In this document: piece after piece, positions 55,087-63,509 of the stretch | How positions within the stretch are numbered: the stretch's first letter is position 1 | How the letters are laid out: each line of letters opens with the position of its first letter | Assembly: GCA_963811255.1 (NCBI GenBank) | Contig: CAWEQI010000003.1 | Coordinates: 682,001-746,000, forward strand | Length of the DNA: 64,000 nt | Direction of reading: 5' to 3' | DNA from: Croceibacterium_B sp963811255 | GTDB lineage: Bacteria; Pseudomonadota; Alphaproteobacteria; Sphingomonadales; Sphingomonadaceae | Made by a program: the position numbers and the translations under genes | The notes under the pieces: generated by a model | What the model saw: the letters and a program-made list of their open reading frames with translations, nothing else | Database searches by the model: none | What the model was told of the DNA's origin: nothing

Positions 55087-55296
55087 TCACCTGCGGGTTA
55101 CGCTCCAGATCGCCTGGCCGAGGCCGAACAGCGCCAGGATCGCGCCGTACACCGCCCACTGCCGCTGGTTGGCCATGAAGCTGTTGAGGAAGGCGATGTT
55201 GAGGCCCTGGAGGATCCAGATGCATCCCATGACGATCATCAGCAGGCCGATGAGGGTGCTGACGATCTTGAAAAAACCACTGAACGCCGTGCCCAT
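55087..55296 (-). CDS. Small membrane protein (69 aa)
   Basis: Two hydrophobic helices (FKIVSTLIGLLMIVMGCIWILQG and WAVYGAILALFGLGQAIW) joined by a short polar loop. ATG 55296 has GGAG eight bases upstream. It lies between trpC and moaC on their strand and may be read in that operon. No family recognised. Confidence 0.6.
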   Translation of the reverse strand: MGTAFSGFFKIVSTLIGLLMIVMGCIWILQGLNIAFLNSFMANQRQWAVYGAILALFGLGQAIWSVTRR

Positions 55297-55359
55297 GCTG
55301 TCTCTCCCGTAGCGACGGCAGATTGCATAGGCGTTCGTGCGCCGGAGCGCCAGAACGGT

Positions 55360-56146
55360 TCAGCCGCCGAGCAGTTCGCGCGTCGCCGCCTCGACGTCGG
55401 CCTGGCGCATCAGGCTTTCTCCGACGAGGAAGCAGCGCACGCCGGCCTCGGCGAGGCGCAGGCAGTCGGCGTGGGTGTTGATGCCGCTTTCGCCGACCAG
55501 CAGCGCGTCGGCGGGCGCCAGCGGGGCGAGGCGCTCGGTGGTGGCCAGATCGGTGCGGAAGGTCTTGAGATCGCGATTGTTGATGCCGATCAGCCGCGAG
55601 CGGAGGCGGGCGGCGCGTTCGAGTTCGGCCTCGTCGTGGACTTCGATGAGCACGTCCATCCCGCGTTCGAGCGCTGCGGCCTCCATCTCGGCCATCGCGC
55701 CGTCGCCGAGCGCGGCAACGATGAGCAGGATCGCGTCGGCGCCGATCGCGCGCGATTCGGCCACTTGCCACGGGTCGATCACGAAATCCTTGCGCAGCAC
55801 CGGCAGATCGCAGGCGGCGCGGGCGTCCATCAGGTAATCCTCGTGGCCCTGGAAGTAGCGGGCGTCGGTTAGGACGGAGAGGCAGGCGGCGCCGCCTTGC
55901 TGGTAAGCGATGGCGTGTTCGGCGGGACGAAAATCGTCTCGGATCAGGCCCTTGGAGGGCGAAGCTTTTTTGATTTCTGCGATCAGGCCGAAGCCGGTTC
56001 TCGCTTTCGAGTTCGAGCGAAAGTCGGAATCCGCGCGGTGCGCCGGCTCCTTGCGCGGCGCGATCGAGATCGTCGAGCGTCGCCAGCGCCTTGCGTGCGG
56101 CGACTTCCTCGCGCTTCCAGGCGCAGATTTCGGCGAGCTTGTCCAT
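55360..56146 (-). CDS. trpC: Indole-3-glycerol phosphate synthase, frameshifted
   Basis: An enzyme of 261 residues, after removal of one base, of tryptophan synthesis. The N-terminus from ATG 56146 (MDKLAEICAWKREEVAARKAL) is in one frame up to about RLSLELESEN. The rest (GFGLIAEIKKASPSKGLIR, LPVLRKDFVIDPWQVAESRAIGADAILLIV, GINNRDLKTF, LVGESGINT) is in the next. The break is between 55996 and 56026, most simply an extra G at 55996-55997. All catalytic segments (EIKKASPSKG, the LRKDF Lys, the GINNRDL Asn) survive the correction. It is separated from trpF-trpB-trpA, 15 kb away. Confidence 0.88.
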
Positions 56147-56198
56147 GGAGCCGCCGCCTATGCCGTTGGCGATGGCGCGTGTCGATAGCGCGGAACGA

Positions 56199-56603
56199 TC
56201 AGCCGCAGCGGAATTGCTTGATGCGCCCGTCGGCGCCGAGCACGGCGGTGACCCGGTCGGGTTCGGCCGCGCCGCTGCCAAGATCATTTCGGCGGACGTA
56301 GCGGACCGGATGAGGGGCGGCCTTGTCGGCGATTTCGCCCTTGGCGGTCGCCGTCGGCAGCAGGTTGAGGTAAGGCCCGAGCTTGTCCGCGTCGCAGGTC
56401 GCCGGGTCGGGCGTGGTGGCGATGCCGATCGCGCCCGGCGGCGAATTCGGGCCGACCGTCGGTACTTTCGCGGTTGGCAGAACGGTCGGCTCGGGCGCCA
56501 CCGGGCCGGACGGTTCACCCGCGCCGGCGGGCTTCTTCTGGCATCCGGACAGCGCCAGCAGCAGGCTTAGCGCAGCGACGGCGGTGGAGCGCCTGACGGT
56601 CAT
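56199..56603 (-). CDS. Lipoprotein with I78-like peptidase-inhibitor domain
   Basis: A 134-residue exported lipoprotein: the signal peptide ends with the lipobox LALSGC, so Cys21 should be acylated. A Pro-rich linker follows, then a domain ending DRVTAVLGADGRIKQFRCG with a paired Cys upstream (ATCDADKLG). This matches the peptidase inhibitor I78 pattern, two Cys and a terminal RCG. It lies between ilvC and trpC on their strand and is probably unrelated to amino-acid synthesis. Confidence 0.7.
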   Translation of the reverse strand: MTVRRSTAVAALSLLLALSGCQKKPAGAGEPSGPVAPEPTVLPTAKVPTVGPNSPPGAIGIATTPDPATCDADKLGPYLNLLPTATAKGEIADKAAPHPVRYVRRNDLGSGAAEPDRVTAVLGADGRIKQFRCG

Positions 56604-56668
56604 CGATCATCTCCGGCAGTGCCTTGGTCGAACGGCGCCGCCGGAGCGAGGTTCCGCGCCGTAGGGCC

Positions 56669-57688
56669 TCAGTTCTTGTCCTTGTCGACCAGCTTGTTGG
56701 CGCCGATCCATGGCATCATCGCGCGCAGCTTGGCGCCGGTCTGCTCGATCGGATGCGCCGCGGCGGCCTTGCGGCTGGCCTTCAGCTCGGGCTGGCCGGC
56801 GCGGTTGTCGAGGACGAAGTTCTTGACGAAGCGCCCGGCCTGGATGTCCGCGAGGACGCGCTTCATCTCGGCCTTGGTTTCGTCGGTGATGATCCGCGGG
56901 CCGGTGGTGATGTCGCCGTATTCGGCGGTGTTGCTGATCGAATAGCGCATGTTGGCGATGCCGCCTTCGTACATCAGGTCGACGATCAGCTTCACTTCGT
57001 GGAGGCATTCGAAATAGGCCATTTCGGGCGCGTAGCCGGCCTCGACCAGGGTCTCGAACCCGGCCTGGATCAGGTGGGTGAGGCCGCCGCAGAGCACCGC
57101 CTGCTCGCCGAACAGGTCGGTTTCGCATTCCTCGCGGAAGTTGGTCTCGATGATGCCCGAGCGGCCGCCGCCGACGCCGCTGGCATAAGCGAGGGCGACG
57201 TCGTGGGCGTTGCCGCTGGCGTCCTGCTGCACCGCGATCAGACACGGCACGCCGCCGCCGCGGACGTATTCGCTGCGCACGGTGTGGCCGGGGCCCTTGG
57301 GGGCGATCATGATTACGTCGATGTCGGCCGGCGGCTCGATCAGGCCGAAATGGATGTTGAGCCCGTGGGCGAAAGCAAGCGCGCTGCCCGGCTTCATACG
57401 GCCCTTGAGGTCGTTTTCCCAGATCGCCGCCTGGTGCTCGTCGGGCGCGAGGATCATCAGGATGTCGGCCCATTCGGCCGCCTCGCTGTTCGAGAGCACC
57501 TTGAACCCGGCGCCTTCGGCCTTCTTCGCGCTGGCCGAGCCGGGGCGGAGGGCGATGGCCACATCCTTGACGCCCGAATCGCGCAGGTTCTGCGCGTGGG
57601 CGTGACCCTGGCTGCCGTAGCCGAGGATGGCGATTTTCTTGCCGGTGATCAGGTTCAGGTCGGCGTCGGCGTCGTAGTAGACTTTCAT
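56669..57688 (-). CDS. ilvC: Ketol-acid reductoisomerase
   Basis: A 339-residue class I enzyme of branched-chain amino-acid synthesis. The NADPH motif is AILGYGSQGHAHAQNLRDSG, with MIAPKGPGHTVRSEYVRGGGVPCLIAV and DLFGEQAVLCGGLTHLIQAGFETLVEAGY as the Mg-binding region. I start it at ATG 57688 (MKVYYDADAD), after AGAGAG; the in-frame ATG at 57715 lies within an inverted repeat. It follows ilvB and ilvN on the same strand. Confidence 0.97.
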   Translation of the reverse strand: MKVYYDADADLNLITGKKIAILGYGSQGHAHAQNLRDSGVKDVAIALRPGSASAKKAEGAGFKVLSNSEAAEWADILMILAPDEHQAAIWENDLKGRMKPGSALAFAHGLNIHFGLIEPPADIDVIMIAPKGPGHTVRSEYVRGGGVPCLIAVQQDASGNAHDVALAYASGVGGGRSGIIETNFREECETDLFGEQAVLCGGLTHLIQAGFETLVEAGYAPEMAYFECLHEVKLIVDLMYEGGIANMRYSISNTAEYGDITTGPRIITDETKAEMKRVLADIQAGRFVKNFVLDNRAGQPELKASRKAAAAHPIEQTGAKLRAMMPWIGANKLVDKDKN

Positions 57689-57710
57689 TTGCGTTCTCTC
57701 TGTCTGGACC

Positions 57711-57796
57711 GTCATGCTGAACTTGTTTCAGCATCCATCCCGCCGGTTAGGGCGGCGCTAGCAGCTCAATGGACCCTGAAAGAAGTTCAGGGTGAC
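57711..57796. repeat. 86-bp inverted-repeat element, family D
   Basis: Arms of 28 bases, GTCATGCTGAACTTGTTTCA... at 57711-57738 and its inverse at 57769-57796, differ at five or so positions and flank 30 bases with a smaller GCCG palindrome. The core GTCAYNCTGAACTTNTTTCAG is a repeat I have seen in many sphingomonad genomes. It sits between ilvN and ilvC and would form a large hairpin in their transcript. Confidence 0.7.
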
Positions 57797-57819
57797 GAGT
57801 TACTGAAATGCCTTGCAGC

Positions 57820-58335
57820 TCAAGCCCCCTCGGCCCCGCGCATCATGCCGACGACGCCCGAGCGGGCGGCCTCGACCAGCCCGTGCTCGCGCATCTGGGC
57901 GACGAAGCCGTCGATCCGGTCGTGCGTTTCGGTCAACTCGAAGACGAAGCTCTCGGGCGTGTCGTCGATCACGCGGGCGTTGAAGGCGTCGGCGATCCGC
58001 TGCGCCTCCGCGCGCGCCTGACCGGCACCGCTGACCTTGACCAGCGCCAGCTCGCGCTCGACGTGGGCGCCGGATTCGGTGAGGTCAGTCACTTTATGCA
58101 CCGGCACTAGCCGCTCGAGCTGGGCGATGATCTGGTCGATCACCGGCGGCGGGCCGTTGGTGACGATGGTGATGCGGCTGACCGCGTGGTCCTCGGTGAT
58201 GTCGGCCACCGTCAGACTGTCGATGTTGTAGCCGCGCGCGGTGAACAGGCCGGCGATCTTGGCAAGGATGCCGGCCTCGTTGTCGACCGTGATCGTCAAC
58301 ACGTGACGTTCGCTTGCGGATTGCTGGATCTTCAT
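57820..58335 (-). CDS. ilvN: Acetolactate synthase small (regulatory) subunit
   Basis: A 171-residue subunit that confers valine feedback and full activity on IlvB. The N-terminal ACT domain is HVLTITVDNEAGILAKIAGLFTARGYNIDSLTV, and the C-terminal ALS_ss_C domain ends RSGVVGMMRG. ATG 58335 is chosen over GTG 58338. It lies between two inverted-repeat elements. Confidence 0.95.
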   Translation of the reverse strand: MKIQQSASERHVLTITVDNEAGILAKIAGLFTARGYNIDSLTVADITEDHAVSRITIVTNGPPPVIDQIIAQLERLVPVHKVTDLTESGAHVERELALVKVSGAGQARAEAQRIADAFNARVIDDTPESFVFELTETHDRIDGFVAQMREHGLVEAARSGVVGMMRGAEGA

Positions 58336-58340
58336 CACTT

Positions 58341-58432
58341 CTCCCCTCCCGCGTGCGGGAGGGGCCGGGGGTGGGTCAGTGCAGTAGAGGTGGCTAATCC
58401 CACCCCTAACCCCTCCCGCAAGCGGGAGGGGG
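58341..58432. repeat. Inverted-repeat element, family B, between ilvB and ilvN
   Basis: CTCCCCTCCCGC-GTG-CGGGAGGGG with GGGGGTGGGT, then about 20 unique bases, then the inverse CCCACCCCTAACCCCTCCCGC-AAG-CGGGAGGGGG. It is the same structure as the element at 29288-29380. Confidence 0.7.
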
Positions 58433-58465
58433 ATTTTGTTGCGCTTTGCTCCGAGAACGTGCCCA

Positions 58466-60208
58466 TCACACCAGGGCCTTCGCTTCGTCGTCCATCGTGC
58501 CGGCGACCATGTCGCCGTAGAGCAGCATTTCGGTGTGGGCCGCGCCGCTGGGGATCATCGGGAAGCAATTGGCTTCCTTCGACACCAGGCAATCGACCAT
58601 CACTGGGCCGTCGTGGGCGATCATCGCCTCGATCGAGGCGTCGAGATCGACCTCGTCCTCGATGCGGATGCCTTTCCAACCGTAAGCCTGGGCCATCGTC
58701 ACGAAATCGGGCAGGCTGTCCGAGTACGAGTTCGAATAGCGGCTTTCGTAGCTCAGCTCCTGCCACTGGCGGACCATACCCATGTATTCGTTGTTGAGGA
58801 TGAACACCTTGATCGGCAGGCGGAACTGGCTGGCGGTGCCCATTTCCTGGATGTTCATCTGGATCGAGGCTTCTCCGGCGATGTCGATCACCAGCCTGCC
58901 GGGATTGCCGAGCTGCGCGCCGATCGCCGCCGGCATGCCGTAGCCCATCGTGCCGAGCCCGCCGCTGGTCAGCCAGCGGTTCGGCTTGACGAAGCCAAAG
59001 TGCTGCGCCGCCCACATCTGGTGCTGGCCGACTTCGGTGGTGATGATCGGATCGCGCTCATGGGTGAGGGCGAACAGCCGCTCGATCGCGAGCTGCGGCA
59101 TGATCGCGTTCTTGCGCCTGGGATAGGCGAGCGAGTTCTTGCCGCGCCAGTCCTCGATCCGCGCCTTCCATTCGTCGAGATCCTGCGGCTTACGGCCGTC
59201 CCATGCCTCGATCAGTTGCTCGAGCACCGTCGCGCAATCGCCGACTACGGCCAAGTCGACCGGCACCACCTTGTTGATCGAGCTGCGGTCGATGTCGACG
59301 TGGATCTTCTTCGACCCGGGCGAGAAGGCGTCGAGGCGGCCGGTCACCCGATCATCGAAGCGCGCGCCGATGCAGACCATCAGGTCGCACTGGTTCATCG
59401 CCATGTTGGCTTCGTAGGTCCCGTGCATGCCGAGCATGCCGAGCCAATCGGGATGGTCGGCGGGGAAGGCGCCGAGGCCCATCAGCGTCGAGGTCAGCGG
59501 CGCGCCGGTGAGCGCTTGCAGCTTGCGCAGCAGTTCGCTGGCCCGCGGGCCCGAGTTGATGACCCCGCCGCCGGTGTAGAGCACCGGGCGCTGCGCCTTG
59601 GCGAGCATGTCGATCGCCGCGGCGATTTCGACGTCGTCGGCTTGAGTGCGCGGCCGGTAACGCTTCGGGCGCTGGACGGCCGCGTCGCTCATCGCCGCGG
59701 TCGCGACTTGGACGTTCTTGGGGATATCGACCACCACCGGGCCGGGACGGCCGGTGGTGGCGATCTCGAACGCCTCGTCGATCGTCGCGGCGAGCTCGGC
59801 CGGGTCCTTCACCAGGTAATTGTGCTTGGTGCAGTGGCGGGTGAGGCCGATGGTGTCGGCTTCCTGAAAGGCGTCGGTGCCGATCAAGTTGGTGGCGACC
59901 TGGCCGGTGATCACCACCAGCGGAATCGAATCCATGAACGCGTCGGCGATGCCGGTGATGGCGTTGGTGGCGCCGGGGCCGCTGGTGACGAGGACCACGC
60001 CCGGCTTGCCGGTCGAGCGGGCATAGCCTTCGGCGGCATGCGCCGCGCCGGCTTCGTGGCGCACGAGGATATGCCGGATGCGGTGATCGCCGAACAGTTC
60101 GTCGTAGATCGGCAGCACCGCGCCGCCGGGGTAGCCGAACACGAACTCGACCCGCTGGCGGACCAGACATTCGACCAATATCGCAGCGCCGCTGCGTTCC
60201 TCGGACAC
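58466..60208 (-). CDS. ilvB: Acetolactate synthase large subunit
   Basis: A 580-residue thiamine-diphosphate enzyme making acetolactate and acetohydroxybutyrate. Catalytic Glu is in ILVRHEAGAAHAAEGYARSTG, the FAD region in MHGTYEANMAM and GARFDDRVTG, and the ThDP/Mg motif is IDIAGEASIQMNIQE...NNEYMGMV. I start it at GTG 60208 (VSEERSGAA), eight bases after AGGA; the frame upstream crosses a terminator hairpin. It heads the ilvB-ilvN-ilvC run. Confidence 0.96.
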   Translation of the reverse strand: MSEERSGAAILVECLVRQRVEFVFGYPGGAVLPIYDELFGDHRIRHILVRHEAGAAHAAEGYARSTGKPGVVLVTSGPGATNAITGIADAFMDSIPLVVITGQVATNLIGTDAFQEADTIGLTRHCTKHNYLVKDPAELAATIDEAFEIATTGRPGPVVVDIPKNVQVATAAMSDAAVQRPKRYRPRTQADDVEIAAAIDMLAKAQRPVLYTGGGVINSGPRASELLRKLQALTGAPLTSTLMGLGAFPADHPDWLGMLGMHGTYEANMAMNQCDLMVCIGARFDDRVTGRLDAFSPGSKKIHVDIDRSSINKVVPVDLAVVGDCATVLEQLIEAWDGRKPQDLDEWKARIEDWRGKNSLAYPRRKNAIMPQLAIERLFALTHERDPIITTEVGQHQMWAAQHFGFVKPNRWLTSGGLGTMGYGMPAAIGAQLGNPGRLVIDIAGEASIQMNIQEMGTASQFRLPIKVFILNNEYMGMVRQWQELSYESRYSNSYSDSLPDFVTMAQAYGWKGIRIEDEVDLDASIEAMIAHDGPVMVDCLVSKEANCFPMIPSGAAHTEMLLYGDMVAGTMDDEAKALV

Positions 60209-60241
60209 GTCAACTTCCTTTTTCGACTTCGCGGACCCCGG

Positions 60242-60280
60242 AAAAAGGCGGACCCGGCACGATGGGAATCGTGCCGGGTC
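60242..60280 (-). terminator. Terminator hairpin in the ilvB leader
   Basis: A perfect 13-bp stem (GACCCGGCACGAT/ATCGTGCCGGGTC) with a four-base loop is followed on the minus strand by CGCC and then TTTTT. It ends 34 bases before the ilvB start and lies 78 bases after miaA. It may simply end miaA transcripts. Since a TTGACA element lies upstream at 60354-60349, it could instead act as an attenuator for ilvB. Confidence 0.65.
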
Positions 60281-60325
60281 TCTCCTCTCCAACTCGGCGG
60301 AGGGCAAGCCCTCGCTTCGTTCCGG

Positions 60326-60354
60326 TGGGTAAGCGACAGTTTATGTCATGTCAA
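60326..60354 (-). promoter_or_regulatory. Possible ilvB promoter
   Basis: On the minus strand a perfect -35 hexamer TTGACA, a 17-base spacer and a weak -10 (TACCCA), just past the miaA stop. A short GAGGGC/GCCCTC hairpin follows in the leader (about 60300-60315). No leader peptide rich in Ile, Leu or Val is visible. Confidence 0.35.
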
Positions 60355-60357
60355 CCG

Positions 60358-61302
60358 TTAAAATACGAATAATCTTTCAAAATAGATGCTGATGTCGCAA
60401 TTCTCGGATTCGCAGCGCGGCCAATCATCCGGCGGCTGGCGACGGAACCAGGTGTACTGGCGCTTGGCGTAGTTGCGCGTCGCCTGCTGACCGCGGGCGA
60501 GGGCTTCCTCGCGTGACCACTCGCCGCGCAGGTAGCCGGTGATTTCCGGCACCCCTATCGCCCGCGTAACGGGGCTCAGCGGAGGCAGAGAGCGGGCGAG
60601 CAACGCTTCGACCTCCTCGACGGCTCCATTGTCGAGCATCCGCGCGAAGCGCGCATCGCAACGGGCATAGAGCGCCTCGCGCGGCGGCAGCAGGACCAGC
60701 GGATGCAGGTCGACGCTATCGCCTATCCCTCCGATGCGCTGCCGCTGCCAATGCGCCAGCGGCTGACCGGTCGAGCGGATCACTTCGAGCGCGCGGGCAA
60801 TGCGGGTCGTGTCGGGCGGATTCAGCGCCGCGGCGCGCTCGGGGTCCTCCATTCGGAGTGCCGCAAAAGCATCGGCCACCGGCAGCGCGCGAACGGCCCG
60901 GCGGACCTCGGGCTCGATTTGCGGCACCGGAGCGATGCCGTCGAGCAGGGTGCGGATGTAAAGCCCGGTGCCGCCGACGAGGATCGGCAGCGTGCCCGCG
61001 AGCTGGGCGTCCTCGATCTCGCGCTTGGCGCGGGCAGCCCAGTCGGCGGCGGAGCGCGGCTCGGCGCCGTCCCACGCGCCGAACAGGCGGTGCTCGACCC
61101 CGCGCATCTCCTCCTCGGTCGGGCGTGCGCTAAGGATTTGCAGGTCGCGGTAGACTTGAGCGCTGTCGGCGTTGATCACGACGCAGCGCCGACCGCGCGC
61201 CTCCAGCGCGAGCGCCAGCTCCACGGCGAGATCGCTCTTGCCGCTGGCGGTCGGCCCTGCAATGAGCGCGACCGCTTTCCCCGGAGACCCTGAAGTGCTC
61301 AT
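60358..61302 (-). CDS. miaA: tRNA dimethylallyltransferase
   Basis: A 314-residue enzyme that prenylates A37 of tRNAs reading UNN codons. The P-loop is LIAGPTASGKSDLAVELAL, with VINADSAQVYRDLQILSARP, ILVGGTGLYIRTLLDGIAP and the C-terminal RNYAKRQYTWFRRQ. ATG 61302 (MSTSGSPGKAV) is the likely start, though ATG 61329 is in frame. With the former the start region overlaps that of the divergent serB by eight bases. Confidence 0.95.
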   Translation of the reverse strand: MSTSGSPGKAVALIAGPTASGKSDLAVELALALEARGRRCVVINADSAQVYRDLQILSARPTEEEMRGVEHRLFGAWDGAEPRSAADWAARAKREIEDAQLAGTLPILVGGTGLYIRTLLDGIAPVPQIEPEVRRAVRALPVADAFAALRMEDPERAAALNPPDTTRIARALEVIRSTGQPLAHWQRQRIGGIGDSVDLHPLVLLPPREALYARCDARFARMLDNGAVEEVEALLARSLPPLSPVTRAIGVPEITGYLRGEWSREEALARGQQATRNYAKRQYTWFRRQPPDDWPRCESENCDISIYFERLFVF

Positions 61303-62179
61303 CGCCCGCCTGATAGCAGACCTCGACACGCTCGAAAGGCGGCTCGACGCGGCGACGGCGGCGCTCGAGACAGCCGGTATGCCGCTCGCCCACGCGCAGA
61401 TGAACGACTATTGCGGCGAGGTCCTCGAACTGATGCTGCCCGATGACGACATCGCAACGCTGCGGAAGGTGATCGACGCGTATTTCGCGCCGTCCGATGC
61501 CATCGTCGCGCGCGAGCCGTTCCGCCTGCCGGACGTGTTCGTCTCGGACATGGATTCGACGATGATCGGCCAGGAATGCATCGACGAACTGGCCGACTAT
61601 GCCGGAATCAAGCCGCAGATCGCGGCCATCACCGAGCGGGCGATGCAAGGCGAGCTCGATTTCGAAAGCGCGCTGCGCGAGCGCGTCGGACTGCTCAGCG
61701 AACTCGAAGAAGCCGCGATCGCGCAGTGCCTCGCCGAGCGGATTGTGCCGATGGACGGCGCGCGGACGCTGGTCGCCACCCTAAAGGAGCGCGGTTGTCG
61801 CACCGTGCTGGTCACCGGCGGGTTTCACCACTTCGCCGATCGCGTGGCCGAGGAGATCGGTTTCGAGCGGGTGATCGGCAATCGGCTGGAAGTCCATGCG
61901 GGCAAACTCACCGGCGGCCTGGTCGGGGCGATCACCGGCAGCGCGGCCAAGCTCGCGGCGCTGCGCGAGGAGATGACAAGGCTGGGCGATAATGCCGTGA
62001 GCCTCGCCGCGGGAGATGGCGCCAACGACATTCCCATGCTGGAGGCGGCGACCTACGGCGTCGCCTTCCACGCCAAACCAAAGGCGCGCGCGGCCGCCAA
62101 CGGCTGGATCGACCGCGGCGATCTGACCTCGATCCTCAAGCTGCTCGAAATCCCCGAGCACGAGTGGGTGATAGACTGA
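61295..62179 (+). CDS. serB: Phosphoserine phosphatase
   Basis: A 294-residue HAD-superfamily phosphatase for the last step of serine synthesis. An N-terminal ACT-like region (LIARLIADLDTLERRLDAAT) precedes the nucleophile motif VSDMDSTMIGQECIDELA, then VLVTGGFHHFADRVAEEIG and GDGANDIPMLEAATYGVAF. GTG 61295, with GGAG eight bases upstream, gives the expected N-terminus; upstream codons in the same frame lie antisense inside miaA. Its first codons overlap the miaA start. Confidence 0.95.
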   Translation: MLIARLIADLDTLERRLDAATAALETAGMPLAHAQMNDYCGEVLELMLPDDDIATLRKVIDAYFAPSDAIVAREPFRLPDVFVSDMDSTMIGQECIDELADYAGIKPQIAAITERAMQGELDFESALRERVGLLSELEEAAIAQCLAERIVPMDGARTLVATLKERGCRTVLVTGGFHHFADRVAEEIGFERVIGNRLEVHAGKLTGGLVGAITGSAAKLAALREEMTRLGDNAVSLAAGDGANDIPMLEAATYGVAFHAKPKARAAANGWIDRGDLTSILKLLEIPEHEWVID

Positions 62180-62201
62180 TCCTGCCGTCCCGGGGAGGAT
62201 T

Positions 62202-63461
62202 TTAGGCCTCGGCAAGCACTTCAGCGCCGCGTTTGCGCATCGGCTGAAACTGCCAGCGCGACAGGCTCCGCCAGGCCCACTCGAAGAGGCCGTAGCGGAA
62301 GCGGTCGAGCCACCATTTCGACCATATCAGCATGATCGCCCACATCGGCGGCACGAACAGCCATACCTCGCCGCGCGACAGGTGGCCGTAGAGCCCGCCG
62401 AAGGTGCCGGTGAACAGCAGCGTGCCGACAATCGTCGAGCCGAGGTAGTTGGTGAAGGCCGCCCGGCCGACGGCGGCGAAGCGGTCGCTCACGGCCCCGC
62501 GCCGGCCCAGCGCCAGCATGATCAGCGCGGCGTAGCCGAGCGCGCCGACGGCGCGCAGCGGGGCGACGTAGACCTGCATCCACGGCACGAAGGTGAGGGG
62601 GGCGAAATGGCTCCGGAGCGCGGCATAGACCGCGCCCATGTGCAGCAGCAGGTCCGGACCGAGGCAGCTCGCGGCGACGATGGCGTAACTGCGGCGGGAC
62701 CACGAGCCGGTGAGGAAGCCCGATTTGAACCCGGCGATGCCGATCAGCATGAACCCGAGCGTCTCGAGCCCATAGCTCGGCAGCGATTGCCACGGATCGA
62801 GCGCGGCCTCGCCTCGGGTGCTGGCGCGGGCGTGCGCGGCGATGCTGGCGTGCTCGCGCTCGTCCTGCGCCATCGCCGCCGGTGTCGGCACGAGGCTGGC
62901 GAGCAGCTTTTCCGCCTTGGCGCGGGCGTCCGCCGGCGCGTCCGGAGCCATGCCGCGCTCGAAAGCGGCGACCTGCTGCGCGCTGCCGACGAACATGGGA
63001 CCGTAATAGAACACCAGGCACAGCGTCGCCGCCAGCATCAGGTGCCGCGGTTCGAGACGCCAGAAGAGATAGGCGATCATGCCGACGAGCGCGTAGTTCA
63101 CCAGAATGTCGCCCCACCACAGCACGTAATAGTGGAGGCAGCCGAACAGCAGCAGCACAATCATTCGCGGGTAATGAATCCGCCACGCCTGCTTGCGCGC
63201 CGCGATCGCGCGGGTGACCACGACTGTCAGCGAGGCGCCGAACAGGATCGAGAACAGCGCGCGGAAGCGCCCGTCGACGAAAACCGAATTGAGCGCCCAC
63301 ATGATCCGGTCGCCGGCGGAGTGAAAGCCATAGACCGGCGGGTAGAAGTAGGCGTCTTCGATCATCGCCATGCCGACGATATTGACCGACAGGATCGCCA
63401 TCACCGCGATCCCGCGGATCACGTCGAGCGTCAGGATACGATCGGCGGCCGTCGTCGCCAT
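62202..63461 (-). CDS. DUF418 family membrane protein (YeiB-like)
   Basis: A 419-residue inner-membrane protein. The N-terminal LDVIRGIAVMAILSVNIVGM and FRALFSILFGASL segments mark the heparan-alpha-glucosaminide acetyltransferase-like domain, and the C-terminal GRAAFTNYLGSTIVGTLLF...GPLE-type region is DUF418. About ten hydrophobic segments are visible. Related proteins are acyltransferase-like, but no substrate is known. ATG 63461 (MATTAADRIL) is the start. Confidence 0.85.
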   Translation of the reverse strand: MATTAADRILTLDVIRGIAVMAILSVNIVGMAMIEDAYFYPPVYGFHSAGDRIMWALNSVFVDGRFRALFSILFGASLTVVVTRAIAARKQAWRIHYPRMIVLLLFGCLHYYVLWWGDILVNYALVGMIAYLFWRLEPRHLMLAATLCLVFYYGPMFVGSAQQVAAFERGMAPDAPADARAKAEKLLASLVPTPAAMAQDEREHASIAAHARASTRGEAALDPWQSLPSYGLETLGFMLIGIAGFKSGFLTGSWSRRSYAIVAASCLGPDLLLHMGAVYAALRSHFAPLTFVPWMQVYVAPLRAVGALGYAALIMLALGRRGAVSDRFAAVGRAAFTNYLGSTIVGTLLFTGTFGGLYGHLSRGEVWLFVPPMWAIMLIWSKWWLDRFRYGLFEWAWRSLSRWQFQPMRKRGAEVLAEA

Positions 63462-63509
63462 GCTGTCCCCCGCGCGCCACCCCTGACGCCACACGCGGTG
63501 CTTTACCTG

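Noticed and set aside
60209..60307. An ilvB leader peptide within the extended frame
   Set aside because: The codons between 60307 and 60208 show no run of Ile, Leu or Val, so classic ribosome-mediated attenuation is not supported.
58436..60361. A 641-codon plus-strand frame across ilvB
   Set aside because: Composition is His/Arg/Asp-rich without motifs, while ilvB is complete on the other strand.
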